Shown in pieces: positions 11,253 to 23,170 of a stretch of 64,000 nucleotides of DNA. A program made the position numbers and the translations under genes. The stretch is taken from positions 9,834,940 to 9,898,939 of the forward strand of contig NC_080676.1 of the NCBI RefSeq assembly GCF_030445035.2, given 5' to 3'. The notes below the pieces were generated by a model, which saw only the letters and a list, made by a program, of their open reading frames with translations, had not been told where the DNA came from and searched no databases. Each line of letters opens with the position of its first letter. Position 1 is the first letter of the stretch. The DNA comes from Dasypus novemcinctus. Its lineage: Eukaryota; Chordata; Mammalia; Cingulata; Dasypodidae.

Positions 11253-11708
11253 TTAATTTACTATTGTAAATGGTATTTGTTTCTTGATTTCCTCCTGAGC
11301 TTGCTCATTATTGGTGTACAGAAATGCTACTGATTTTTGCACATTTATCTTATAACCTGTGGCTGTACTGAACTCATTTATGAGTTCTAGAAGCTTTCTT
11401 ATAGACTTCTCAGGGTTTTCTATGTATAGGATCATGTCATCTGCAAATAATGAAATTTTGACTTCTTCCTTTCCAATTTGGATGCCTTTTGTATCTGGTT
11501 CTTGCCACAGTGCTCTAGCAAGTACTTCTAAGACAATGTTAAATAGAAGGGCTGATAGTGGGCATCCTTGTCTTGTTCCTGATCTTAGAGGGAAAGATTT
11601 TAGGATTTCACCATTATAAATGATGTTGGCTATGGGTTTTTCATATATACCCTTTTTCATGTTCAGAAAATTTCCTTGTATTCTGATCTTTTGCAGTGTT
11701 TTTATCAA
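11253..11708 (-). pseudogene. L1 ORF2 reverse transcriptase core remnant
   Basis: A 151-codon open stretch contains the RT core: [23 protein letters not shown], then [17 protein letters not shown] with the FADD catalytic motif, then [16 protein letters not shown]. These are the family's RT motifs in order. It is flanked by stops and frame shifts, so it is only a fragment of the roughly 1,275-residue ORF2p. Confidence 0.9.
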
Positions 11709-12585
11709 GGAAGGGTGCTATATTTTGTCAAATGCTTTTTCTGCATCTATAGATATGATCATGTGATTTTTTTCCTTCAATATGTTTATATGGTATATTA
11801 TATTGATCCATTTTCTAATGTTGAACCATTCTTGCATACCCAGAATGAATCCCACTTGGCCATGGTGTATAATTCATTTAATGTGTTGTTGAGTATGATT
11901 AGCAAGTATTTTGCTGAGGATTTTTGCATCTAGGTTCATTAGAGAAATTGGTCTGTGATTTTCCTTTCTTGTGGTGTCTTTGCCTTTGGTACTAGGGTAA
12001 TGTTGGCATCATAGAAAGAGTTAGGCAATGTTCCTTCCGTTTCGATTTTTTGGAAGAGTTTCAGCAAAATTGGCATTAGTTCTTTCTGGAATGTTTTGTC
12101 GAATTCACCTGTGAAGCCATCTGGCCCAGGGCTCTTCTTAGTTGGGAGGTTTTAAATGACTGATTCTATCTCTTTACTTGTGATTGGTTTATTGAGATCG
12201 TCAATTTCTCCTTTCATCAACGTAGGCTGCTTATGTGTTTCTAGGAATTTGTCCATTTCCTCTGAATTGTCCTTCTTGTTGGAATAGAGATTTTCAAACT
12301 ACCTCTTATGATAGTCTTTATTTCTGCGGGGTCAGTGGCAATATCTCCTTTCTCATTTCTGATTTTGCATATTTGCATCTTCTTTTTTTCTTTGTTAGCT
12401 AGCTAAGGGTTTGTCAATTTTATTGATCTTCTCAAAGAACCAGCTTTGGTTTTGTTTATCTTTTCAAGTGCTTTCTTATTTTCTATTTCATTTAGTTCTG
12501 CTCTCATCTTTGTTATTTCTTTCTTTCTTTCTTCTTCCTTTGGGGTTACTTTGGTGTTTTTTTACTAATTCCTCCAAGTGTGCAG

Positions 12586-13530
12586 TTAGTTCTTCAATGT
12601 TAGCTCTTCTTTTTTGATGTTTGAATTTATGGCTATAAATTTCCCTCTCAGTACTGCTTTTGCTGCATCCCATAAGTTTTGGTATGTCATGTTATCATTT
12701 TCATTAGTTTCAAGGTAGTTATTAATTTCTTTTGAGATTTCCTCCTTGACCCACTGTTTTTCTAAGAGTGTGCTGTTTAATTTCCGTATCTTGGTGTGAA
12801 ATCTGGGCCTCTGGCCCTTGCAGATTTCTAGCTTCACTCCACTGTGGTCAGAGAAATTATTTTGTATGATTTTGATCTTTCTGAATTCATTGAAACTTTC
12901 TTTGTGGCCTAGCATATGGTCTATCTTGGAGAATGATCCATGTGCACTTGAGAAAAATGTATATCCTGCTGTATTTGGGTGTAATGTTCCATATATGCCT
13001 ATTAGGCCCAGCTCCTCTAATATACTGTTCAAAGTTTTTGTTTCTTTATTGATGCTCTTTTGAGACGTTCTATCCAAAGTTGATAGTGGTGTAATAAAGT
13101 TCCCCACTATAACTGTAGAGGCATCTGTTCTTTCACTTAGTTTTTCCAGTGTTTGCCTCATGTATTTGGAGGTGCCCTTGTTAGTAGCATAAATGTTTAT
13201 GATTGTTCATTCTTCTTGAAAGATTATCCCTTTCACTAATATGTAGTGTTCATCTTTGTCTCTCACAATTGTTTTGCATTTAAAGTCTATTTTGATACTG
13301 ATAAAGCTACTCCTGCCCTTTTTTGGTTATTGTTTGCTTGTAAGATTGTTTTCCAGCCATTCACCTTCAACCTCCTTGAATCCCTGGGTCTAAGATGAGT
13401 TTCCTGTAGACATCATTTAGATGAGTCATATTTCCTTATCCAATCTTCCAATCTGTGTCTCTTAACAGGTGAGTTTAATCCATTGACATTTAGTGTTATT
13501 ACTTTCAAGGTATTACTTATATTAGCCATA
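12586..13530 (-). pseudogene. L1 ORF2 endonuclease domain remnant
   Basis: Conceptual frames run from NVNGLNSPVKRHRL (about 13515, start of the AP-like endonuclease) to the longest open part at 12586-13161. That part includes [13 protein letters not shown] (family VGDFNTPLS), [10 protein letters not shown] and [11 protein letters not shown], which holds the SDH catalytic motif. Asp is replaced by Asn in the VGDFNTP motif, and stops and frame changes occur before 13161. This domain nicks target DNA in an active L1; this copy cannot. Confidence 0.8.
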
Positions 13531-13611
13531 TTTTCTTTGGATTTGTGTTTGTCTTATGTTGTTTGATTTTTTCCCCTCTTTTTGTAGTTTTAGTTGTTCT
13601 TACAGTCTCCT

Positions 13612-13839
13612 TCAACTCTGTCTCTCCTGTTTGTTTCTTTCTACATCACTAAATCTTTCCTCTGCCCCTTCAAATCTGCTGTTATTTGCTGAGAGTGTAT
13701 TTTTGACTTCTTGGATTGTACTATTGATCCCCATCATCTCTGTGATCTTTTTGTGCGTGATCACAGTTTCTTCTGTATGCTCTCCAAGTGTTTTCTTAAT
13801 ATGCTTAATCTCTTCCTTCACTTCATTGAATTGGTCCAT
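13612..13839 (-). pseudogene. L1 ORF1 remnant (coiled-coil part only)
   Basis: The frame MDQFNEVKEEIKHIKKTLGE... continues with heptad-like Lys/Glu/Ile spacing, typical of the ORF1p coiled coil that drives trimerisation. Upstream, in a neighbouring frame, is Gln/Asn-rich N-terminal sequence. After about 13612 the frame fails. Within about 100 bp the sequence is already at the start of ORF2, so the RRM and C-terminal nucleic-acid-binding domains of ORF1p are absent. An internal deletion of several hundred bases is inferred. Confidence 0.7.
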
Positions 13840-14885
13840 GATACATGTTTTGAGAGGTTTAATTAATTGTTTGGTGTTCTACTTCTCTTCCTGGTTTTTA
13901 GTTTGTTTGTTGTATTGGGTCATGTTTTCCTGATTATTGGTATGGTCTGTAGTTTTTTGTTGCTGTCTGATCATCATTGTATCCTGTTGGGTTTATTTTG
14001 TTGATTATCTTCTTATTCTAGCCTTGGGGTTTAATTAGTTGTTGTTTTTGTGTGCATGTTAAGACTTCTCTTTGTCACTTTTTTCTTCTTATTCTATTTC
14101 CTTGGAAATGCTATTGGAAGCCTGTGAAGCACTTCCTACTGTCCTTTTCCCTTAGATGTGCTACAAGGGGGCGGGTTGATTTTCTGACTCCACCTTCTCC
14201 CAGACCATGTTTCCTATCCCAGGGCATTTAGGTAAATTGGGCTCTCTCACCAGATTTGCCTCCTTCTCTATTCCTAGGGTCTCCCCAAGTCAGCTAATAT
14301 CTCCTCCAAACTCAATAAAAAGGGGGGGACCAGAAAATTGAACCTGCATTCCTTGGCCCCTGTGCACCTCCCACCTAAACTCTCCCACTTCCGGGGTTAG
14401 TCCGCTTCGGGAGGGGTCGGGCAATGCCGAATTTCTGGGAGTGCTGGGCTCCGGTAACAGAGGCCTGGGACAATGTGGACTCGGGGTATTTAGTGTGGGT
14501 CACCGGGGTCCCGGGGACACAGGCTTGGGGTTCACGTGTTTGGGGGACACGGGGCTTGGAGACTCCGCCCCACGATCGGCAGTTTTCAGTGAACGCCGGG
14601 GCTCTTAGCCCTAGGGAGGGAGGGATTTACCTTCCCACGGCTTCCGCGTTCAGTGTTAGAAATCCGCAGTTCTACCTTGAGCAAACACCAATTCTGCTGC
14701 AGTCTCAGCAGATCTATGTCCAGACACCACCCTGCCCTGCCGGTTCCCGAAACAGCCTGCGCCAATAGGACTCCGCCACCACACAGCCGGTCTTTTGTAA
14801 GAGAGATGACGACGGCGTACTTCTCAGACACCATCTTGTCCAGCCTCCCAACTGAGCTTTTAATGTCCAAGATGGACCTTGGTTC

Positions 14886-15750
14886 ATGGAAAGAAATACA
14901 TACGGTAAAGTGTGTCTGAATCAATCTTCAGTTCATTTTTAAATTAAAAATGTTTTAACTTTTAAAAGTCAACCCATAAATAAGGTTATTTTATTAGGTA
15001 TATATGGTTAAAGGGATATATAAAATTGTTTTATGTACAAAAATAACAATCATTTTCTCTCATTCTTGAACTAATGCTCAATTAACTTGCAAGTTTAAAG
15101 GTTGTATGCCCTTGAACAAATAACTCTTTATACAAAATTGTTTAACCATTTTACCTGAAACGTTTTAAATAACATTTACAAATTTAATGTCATATACGTG
15201 CATGCATTTCAGTTGCCTCACAAAACAGACTTATAAATTTAAAAAACAAAATCTTACGAAACTCATTAAAAAATCATACATATCTTAAATAAAACTTGTA
15301 GATGCCAACCCAGGTGCCTCTAATATACTGAGTTTCATTTTAGCGTATGGGACTCTCTAAGCATATGACTTTTTTCAAATCTGGTGCATTCCATGTCCCC
15401 TTTCCCAATTTTTGCTTAACCTTTTACACAAATTTTAATTTCCTGATTTGAATTAAATAGTTTCTATATCCCTGTCTGGACTCAACCAGCCTGTTTCCCT
15501 CCTGGTTTACATGGAAGGGGTGTTTGCCCCTTCTTTACACCTGCCTTAGTCTTTACACCTGTCTGGTGTTCAGCTTATGAACCCCTTGATAGATGACATG
15601 AAAGGAGACATGTTAAACATTTAAAGCACCTTACAAATGTAAGGAACTACATGCTGATGAGTGTTGCTGCTATTATTATTTGCTCAACATTTATTACCTC
15701 CTTCATATTAGTTTTCAGTAAATACTTGTTGAATAGGTTGTAAATGGACA
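14886..15750. other. AT-rich intergenic, nothing recognised
   Basis: About 860 bp of AT-rich sequence 5' of the antisense L1. A MIR-like trace may lie at about 15610-15720, too weak to call. Confidence 0.4.
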
Positions 15751-16720
15751 AAGTGAAATTCCAATAAACTGTCAAGATGATTCTAATAGTTCATCTAGAA
15801 GGAAAAAAGTGAGAATAGATAAGAAATATTCTGAAGGAAATAATAAAGGAGACTTGGAATATTAAAAGCATTCCATAGTTGTTGTGGCTTTAAATGTGCG
15901 GTATTACACAATAATCCATAGGCTGCTTAAGGGAATAGAAATGAAAGCCATAAAGGTGATATTCATATTTAAGATATTACTTAGTTTACAATAAAGAGAA
16001 GAACACAAACCAAATGGCCTATCAAACAAATGGTATTGAGGTTATTGCCTGTCTGGGGGAAAGCAAGATAGAAGGCAAGTTGAGATTATTGCCTATCTAG
16101 GGAAAAACATGCAGCTTGGTTCACACAATGCAGTTCAAATAATGTACTGAAGTAAATTTCAAAGAAATTAATGAGTAATGGAAAATAAAGTAGACAATAT
16201 AAAAATCAAGTGCACATGGATCTGATCTAGGGACACTTAAGGATGTTCTCAACACAAAAGTGAGGAAAGACCTTGCACAGGAAATATTGTGACAATTTAT
16301 AAATAGTGAAAAATAACACAAATAAGGGTATGCTAAAAAAAAAAGGAGAAAATATCAGCACATCACACACACATACAAATAGTTCATATCTACTGATGCA
16401 AAGGTGTCCTAGAAATCATTAAGAAGAAAACATTCTCTTACTCCTCCAAACAAAAGGGTCAGAAGAAGAGTCCACTAGTGACATGGAATGGAAAAAGAAA
16501 GAAAATATAAAATAGCAAATACCAAATATAAGACCTAACATTTTTTTTCCTTTTAAATCTGTCCAGATGTGGAAATAAGCAATTCCATTTTAAGCACTTA
16601 TCATTTTACTGACATGATAAAACCACTGGCAAGAAACAGTGGGAACTCAGCATTTGAGTCAGTAAGCATTTTTCCTAAAGTGAACAAATAGATCAAGATG
16701 TACGTAAGTGTTTGACAAGT
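15750..16720 (+). mobile_element. Highly diverged L1 (L1M/HAL1-type) fragment
   Basis: Word order resembles a degraded L1 ORF2 3' portion (AATAGTTCATCTAGAAGGAA, AATGGCCTATCAAACAAATGG, GAAATCATTAAGAAGAAAAC). No frame is open. A diverged tandem duplication of about 45 bp around TATTGCCTGTCTGGGG / TATTGCCTATCTAGGG lies at 16035-16110. Confidence 0.45.
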
Positions 16721-16995
16721 GTTAAAAAATATATGTGTTCCTGTAATGCAACTAAAGTAATTCACTGTAGTGAATTATACATACTATTACATAGTTTCAT
16801 AATTTATACATAATTTTCATACTCACCATTAATTTTTAATATATTTTAGAATCAATAACATCTTTAGCCGGGATTCAATTAGCCATTATTTTCATGTTTT
16901 TTCAGTGTAATAGCACATGTTTACAATAATGACTGAGGAGCTACATGTTCTTGTAGTTTCTTCTCAATAATCTTTTATCAGTGAAAGTGTCATCA

Positions 16996-17474
16996 TGATG
17001 TGGGCTATGGGTGGAAGGCTCTTTGTCTCTTCAGAGATAACTAAGTTGTTTGACTTGTAAGTGTAGAACGGTAAGAGGCTGCAGTCCTGCCCTTAAAAAC
17101 AGTGGCAGCGGCTCCAGTCCCAAGAAACAGTTTAACAATGCAAGGGCTATAAACTTTAAGTATTTAAGAGAAATGCAAAAAGTAAATATGCTAAAAGCTT
17201 ATCTAAAATATCTGGAGTCCATGCTAAAAGCTTACCTAAGATGTAGAAGAGATATATGCTAATTGAAGCCTAATGAAAACTGAAACAAAGGAACCATTTG
17301 GCCTTTCCTCTCTGTATAAAAGACGTTTGAAAATCTTGTTCGGGGCTCAAGATTCAAACAGAAAGCTCCCGAGTCCAGCCGGCCATCAATAAACCATTTT
17401 TCCTTCTCAAAATCATTCCTGAGTCCTGGCCTCTCTATACTCAAATAATTGAACTTCTCTCTAATTCCACAACA
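16996..17474 (+). mobile_element. Solo LTR of a class I (gammaretrovirus-like) ERV (fossil)
   Basis: A 479-bp block with TG...CA ends is flanked by identical 4-bp repeats ATCA (16992-16995 and 17475-17478), the size gammaretroviral integrases leave. Parts can be read: U3 with a 33-bp direct repeat (ATGCTAAAAGCTTA at 17188 and 17221), a TATA box (TATAAA, 17315-17320), an R region beginning near CGGGGCTCAAG, an AATAAA at 17388-17393, and U5 ending CCACAACA. No internal viral genes are beside it, so it is a recombined solo LTR. Preserved termini suggest moderate age. Confidence 0.75.
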
Positions 17475-17478
17475 ATCA

Positions 17479-18050
17479 TACTGTAGAATATATTTCTATC
17501 AAAATGTCTTGTCTTCAAGGGATCCATGTATGGCACATAAAGTAATTCTATTAATAACTTCCCTTTGCCCAACTATTCCGTATAACAGTAATTTTACTAT
17601 AATTTAATCCATAAAATACCTTTGTTTGAAATGTGGGCAATGGAATGGAACAAACTTACTATTTAATAGGGAAAGGGTAAGATGACAGTAGTTTAGAAGA
17701 GGAAACGAAGCTGATGTAAAAATTTTAAAATGCCGAAGACTATCTTAGATCAGCAAAATTTAAGTAGAACTAAAATGTGTTTATTAATGGAATGTAATTT
17801 GTAAAATCTTGATTTTCTATTTTTATCCAACAGGTGGCAATACAATAGCATCGTCCCTGGGAGCTCTACCCTAGGGCAGCCTCCAGCACCCGCCTGCAGC
17901 AGTGCTTATGGGCTCTGTCGCCAGGGTTAAAGTGCAGCCTTTAAGTACCTCACTCCGTCATAAAGCGTAGCATAGCCCCGCCCCCCAAGGTACTAGTAAA
18001 GTTTACTTGATGAGGAGGATGCCAATCATTCTCCCTAGAGGAAAATTAAT
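17479..18050. other. Intergenic, nothing recognised
   Basis: AT-rich sequence with a small GC-richer patch at 17830-17990. No gene or repeat was recognised. Confidence 0.45.
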
Positions 18051-18235
18051 TTCTTCATTTATTCAGTCAGAAAGTATTTGTTGAGTGCCTACTATGTGCC
18101 AGGCCCCATGCCAGGTGCTGGAGATTTCCCCACAATAGTGAGGGAAGTACATGGACCTGCTCTTACGGGCTGCATGGTTTAGAGGAGGAAACTGACGTTA
18201 ATGGAATGATCGCATAAATGAAATCATCACAAGCT
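18051..18235 (-). mobile_element. L2 3'-end fragment, antisense
   Basis: TTTGTTGAGTGCCTACTATGTG, then CCAGGCCCCATGCCAGGTGC, is the reverse complement of the L2 3' terminus. A diverged upstream L2 part follows. Confidence 0.7.
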
Positions 18236-19085
18236 GTGGTAAGATATCTACAAGCTTTCAGGCTTAACACAGACTGTGGTAAGATAGCCACAAGCTCCCA
18301 GGACCAGGTGAATCCAGGTGGGAAGCCTGCGTGAAGAAGGAATAAATTCCATACAGACTAAGATAGGAATTGTCTAAAGTGTTAAAAACCTACCCTATGT
18401 CTATCTATTAGGTTATTAGAGGTGTCTGCGGCACTCTTTAAAAAAAAAAAAAATCACCTCATCCCCATGGTAACCAGCAGAACAGAAGAAATGGCCTGTT
18501 CCTCTCCCACCAAACATTATACATTGGTCAAAGTCTGGCATGGTTTCCATGTTTTCTCTCCTAAATAGCTTTCCTTCCTCTAGCCTCTCTTCCATCAGAT
18601 GCAATAATTCCACCAAAGACTGCATATAACCTACAATTTAAACTCCCAAACATGGTTTTCTTTATGTCAGTTCCCTTCTGAAATTGCCAGTTCTGCCTCT
18701 CCCAAAGCTGACATTCTCACCCTGTTATTCAAAGATCTCCACGATGTGCCCTTTCTAGTCCTGCCTCCCACAGGCCCCTGTACAAACGCTTTAGGCAAAG
18801 AAGTCCCCTGCCACCCCTGGCACAGGCACTGCCTCGCTCCTTGGCTGCTCCTGGTCCATGCCTTTACACTGTGCCATTCCAGCTTCTGAAGTGGCTACTC
18901 TCTCTTGTCAGCAAGCAGCCCCTTAATAAAACAAAATCACTCTTTTAGTAGTTGTTAAAAGCCCTGTCTTTTGGGAGGAACTGATAATATAAATAGTGGT
19001 TTGTTTGTTTTAAACATGCATGCTCGGTAAAATAAAAAGCTGAAAACTGTTTAGTTTTCCCATTAAAAGTATTTCTTTCCTTTTT
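18236..19085. other. Intergenic with small tandem duplication
   Basis: A roughly 50-bp unit (CTGTGGTAAGATA followed by CACAAGCT or TACAAGCT) occurs twice at 18230-18305. The rest is unrecognised. Confidence 0.45.
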
Positions 19086-19087
19086 TG

Positions 19088-19258
19088 GCTTTTATAAAGG
19101 GTATTTATTTGGGGTGAAAGTTTACAGTTACAAGGCCCCGAAGAGTCCAACTCAAGGAACCATAAGAGGTATCTTCTCACAGATCTGTTGCAATGTGCTG
19201 AAGCAAGACGGTTGACAATCTCTGTGAGGCTGAAGGGTTCATTTCTTTCTGGGCCTTC
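19088..19258 (-). mobile_element. Fragment of the 3.2-kb LTR family (fossil)
   Basis: CTTTTATAAAGGGTATTTATTTG and the following text to about 19230 match the LTR at 3221-3862 in the same orientation. Only the 3' part of the LTR is present. It lies directly against the KRAB relic. Confidence 0.65.
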
Positions 19259-19660
<402 letters not shown>

Positions 19661-19689
19661 AGGGGATACCTTATGTCACTATCAAAAAT

Positions 19690-21605
19690 ATCTCATTTTT
19701 GACAAGGGGGCAAAAACCACTTACTTAGGAAAAAATAGTCTCTTTAACAACTTTTGCTGGGAAAACTGGATCACCACTTAGAAAAAAAAAAGAGAGAGAG
19801 AAGGAAAACCCTTACCTCTTACCTCATACCATATACAAAACTCAAGTCAAAATGGATCAAAAACCGGGCGGCGGACTTGGCCCAGTGGTTAGGGCATCCG
19901 TCTACCACATGGGAGGTCCGCGGTTCAAACCCCGGGCCTCCTTGACCCGTGTGGAGCTGGCCCATGCACAGTGCTGATGTGCACAAGGAGTGCCCTGCCA
20001 CGCAGGGGTGTCCCCCATGTAGGGGAGCCCCACGCACAAGGAGTGCGCCCCGTAAGGAGAGCCGCCCAGCGCGAAAGAAAGTGCAGCCTGCCCAGGAATG
20101 GCGCCGCACACACGGAGAGCGGACACAGCAAGATGACGCAACAAAAAGAAACACATATTCCCATGCTGCTGACAACAACAGAAGCAGACAAAGAAGACGC
20201 AGCAAACAGACACAGAGAACAGACAACCAGGGTGGGGGGGAAGGGAAAATAAATAAATAAAATCTTTAAAAAGAAAAATGGATCAAAAACCTAAGTATAA
20301 GAACTAGAACTATCAAACTCCTAGAAGAAAACATAGGGAAGGAAGCGCCTTGTGTTAGGCAATGGTTTCTTAGACTTTACACAAAAAGCACAAGTAACAA
20401 AAGAAAATATATATAAATGGGACTGCATCAAAATTTAAAATTTTTGTGCATCAAAGGACTTTATCATGAAAGTAAAACAACCACCTACAGAATGGGAAAA
20501 AATATTTGGAAACTATGTATCTGATAAAAGTTTAATATCCAGAATATATTAAGAAATCCTTCAACTTAACAACAAAAAGACAAACACCCCCATTAAAAGA
20601 TGAGCAAAAGACTTAAATAGATCTCTCTCTGGCCAGAAAGCATGTGAAAAGATGCCCAACATCACTAGCCATTGCGATACCATTTGACAGTCATTAGAAC
20701 GGCTGCTATTAAAAAAAAGAAAGAAAAGAAAAATAATAACAGTTGTTGGAGAGGATGTGGAGAAATAGGAACACTCATTGATTGCTGGTGGCAATGTAAA
20801 ATGGGGCAGCTGCTATGGAAGACAGTTTCCTCAAAAAGCTAAGTATAGAAATACCACACAATCCAGCAATTCCAATGGTCAGTATGCACCCAAAAGAACT
20901 GAAAGCAGGACTTGAACAGATATTTGCACACTGATGTGTATAGAATCATTATTCACAGTTGCCAAAAGATGGAAGCAACCCAAGTGTCTATCAACCGATG
21001 AGTAGATAAACAAAATGTGGTATTTACATACCACAGGATGGAATATCATCCAGGCATGAAGAGGAATGAAGTCCTAATACATGTGACAACATGCATGAAC
21101 CTTGAAGACATCATGTTGAGTGACATAAACCAGACACAAAAGGACAAATAGTGCATGATCTCACTGATTTGAAACAATTTGAATAAGCAAACTCAGAGTC
21201 AGAATCTAGAATATAGGTTACCAGGGGATAGGGAATGGGAAATTAAGGCTTAAAATATATAGGGTTCCTATTTGGAATCATGGAAATGTTTTGGTAATGG
21301 ATGGTGGTGATGGTGGCACAACATTGTGAGCACAATTAACACCACCGAAATATGTATCTGAATGGCTGATTAGCAGGAGAAATGTTAGATTGCATATATG
21401 GTAACAGAATAAAAAAGAATCCATGGAAGTCCATGTCACAAACATGTGAAAATAAACCATGGACTTTAATAGTACAACTATAAAAATGTGCTATCATCAA
21501 TTGTAACAAATGTCCACAATAATGCAGTGTGTTGGTGTACGGGAATCCTGTATTTTGTGTATAACTGTTCTGTAAACCTACAACTTCTCCAATACAATAT
21601 ATATT
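19690..21605 (+). mobile_element. L1 ORF2 3' half plus 3' UTR, with nested SINE
   Basis: L1 text runs from TTTTTGACAAGGGGGC through AACAACTTTTGCTGGGAAAAC and CTCAAGTCAAAATGG to TGGAGAGGATGTGGAGAAAT and a 3' UTR ending near 21605. A DAS-SINE interrupts it at 19865-20274. All frames carry stops. It is younger than the fragments at 5.6 and 60.9 kb, judging from fewer differences to the typical L1 text. Confidence 0.85.
19865..20274 (+). repeat. DAS-SINE inside L1
   Basis: The tRNA-like head has an A box near TTGGCCCAGTGGTTAGG and a B box GGTTCAAACCC. The usual body, a G run and a repeated AAATA tail follow. It is flanked by a perfect 16-bp duplication, AAAATGGATCAAAAAC, at 19849-19864 and 20275-20290. 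The perfect flanks indicate a recent insertion into the L1. Confidence 0.95.
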
Positions 21606-22290
21606 TTATTGCACAGCTCTTTTGAATTATAGGAAGGCCCTAAAAGAAGCCTCCCTTCTTAGACACTGGCCTGACTCCCTGTGGGAGAGTTGACCCACAC
21701 CTGGGAAGGCTGTCCTAGTCCGAGGCTTCTGTGAGTTGAGGATGGCAAAGAGCCCCTTCTTGTGTCTGTGAAGACTCACCCTCGGATTTCTGGTTTCTCC
21801 ATCATCTTCTGACCATTGACGGACCTGTGCCGTCTGCCCACAGGGCTGTGGCCTCAGCCTTACAGGCCTCTATGGGGCAACCACCTTAGAATGTGACATG
21901 TGGTGAGGAAATTATCAGTGTATACAATGGTGATATTATTGGTTTCTTATTTAACAAATCCATTTTATTGATACGTATTACTAAAGCATTGCTTTGAAAT
22001 ACCCAAATATGCTGCTTCCCTTTATATTTCCTTCTATTGCGCTCTTCCCCCTTACCCCCCATGCCTACTTTCAGAGGTCTCCACGCCTCAGGGAGGTTTA
22101 GGTTTGATACAGAAAGGATGCAAAAGAAAAAGGAAAAATTAATTATCAGCTTCTGCCATCTGAATAGGGTTTTAGGGTTTTCCCGCCAGATTAAGAGTCT
22201 TAAAAGCTAGGCTTTGTAAGAAAGTGAAAAATTATCCTAGAATCTTCTCTCTCCCTCACTGGCATATCAAGACCCAATTCTGTGGACTTG
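21606..22290. other. Intergenic with a short L1 tail
   Basis: An AACAAATCCATTTTATTGAT-type tract at about 21953-21990 resembles an antisense L1 3' end, with a similar piece at 55.96 kb. The rest is unrecognised and rises in GC toward the CpG island. Confidence 0.4.
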
Positions 22291-22299
22291 ATCATTGAC

Positions 22300-23170
22300 T
22301 TTTACACAGAGAAGTCCTGGAGGAGACAGGAAGAGGAAGAGGCAGGCCACCCTGCGGGTCCGAGCGGGCCACCCAGCGGGGCAGAGCAAGTCGCTGTCGA
22401 GAGGCCTCAGGGCTGAGGCCACCTCTCATCTCCAGAGTCTGCCCGCGGCCAGGAGGACTGGGTCAAGATGGAGGGAAACGCCGAGGGCTTCCGTGGACTC
22501 CACCGCTGGGGTCCCGGGAGGAGCGCCCCCGGCAGGTTGCCTGACACCCACCCGAGGGGGGCTCCCTGAGGTGAATTCAGCAGCACAGTGCGCTGAGGCA
22601 GGGAGAAGGGAGGAAGAGAACTTCCTGGGCGGGAAGCATGGAAGGGATTGTGCCACGGAGCTCCGACCTGCTCCAGAAAAGCTGTCCCGGAGCAGGAAGT
22701 GAGGTGCGCGCCGCAGGCTGGCCCGCGTCTGGCCGTCATGAGGGGCGCGTGAGGCGGCAGCAGGGCTGGGGTGCGCGTTCCAGACCAGGGCCCCACGCAG
22801 GACGTGGGGTCTGGAGCGGCAGCCCGGGCAGAGGCGGAGTGCCCAGGGCGCCCAGCAGCCCCTTCCGAGCCAGCAGGGAACGGCCCGGGCCCTGGAGACA
22901 GCCGCGGCGCGGCCCCTCCGAGCCCGCAGGGACGCCATCAGCCGCGCGGGCCGAGGCCTCCATCCGGGGAACACGCAGGCCGCCGAGGCCTCCATCCGGG
23001 GAACACGCAGGCCGCCGCGGCCGGCGGAGACCCCAGAAGGCGTGGAGCCGAGGGCCGCGTCCTTCCTCCGTTAGCCGCGACTCCTCCACAGCTCCAGACG
23101 CCGTCCTGAAAAGACAGGGAGGCTGCAGATATCGGAAAGCCCAGGCGTTTTGTCCTTCCGGAGTCTGACC
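22300..23170. promoter_or_regulatory. Orphan CpG island, function unknown
   Basis: About 870 bp of GC- and CpG-rich sequence lies 17 kb upstream of RASA2 exon 1, separate from its promoter. It contains a perfect tandem 32-mer (22951-22982 and 22983-23014). Frames of 100-190 codons are open on both strands, as expected from low stop-codon density in GC-rich DNA, and none shows a recognised domain. It may be the promoter of a noncoding RNA, an upstream RASA2 promoter or an enhancer. Orientation is unknown. Confidence 0.55.
22951..23014. repeat. Perfect 32-bp tandem duplication
   Basis: Two identical back-to-back 32-mers begin CCGAGGCCTCCATCCGGGGA. Identity suggests a recent duplication or an assembly artefact. 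Confidence 0.9.

Larger units (their letters stand above)
9769..14885 (-). mobile_element. Near-full-length L1 (LINE-1), inactive
   Basis: On the minus strand the element has a GC-rich 5' UTR (about 14885-14000), an ORF1 remnant, ORF2 and a 3' UTR, ending in poly-A (T-run at 9769-9805). It is about 5.1 kb, shorter than the usual 6 kb or more, mainly because the second half of ORF1 is missing. The 5' terminus is approximate, set near GGACAAGATGGTGTCTGAGA (about 14820-14840) and adjoining sequence. No convincing target duplication was found. ORF2 is interrupted by several stops and frameshifts. Confidence 0.85.

Noticed and set aside
14424-14924. Frames and CpG content near 14.4-14.9 kb, considered as a gene promoter or first exon
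   Set aside because: The segment is continuous with the antisense L1 and is best explained as its 5' UTR. An L1 antisense promoter remains possible but cannot be shown.
19819-20260. Recurring frames such as those with SCCVILLCPLS or CAHQHCAWASS motifs in several places
   Set aside because: They are translations of DAS-SINE copies and recur wherever the SINE occurs. They are not a gene family.
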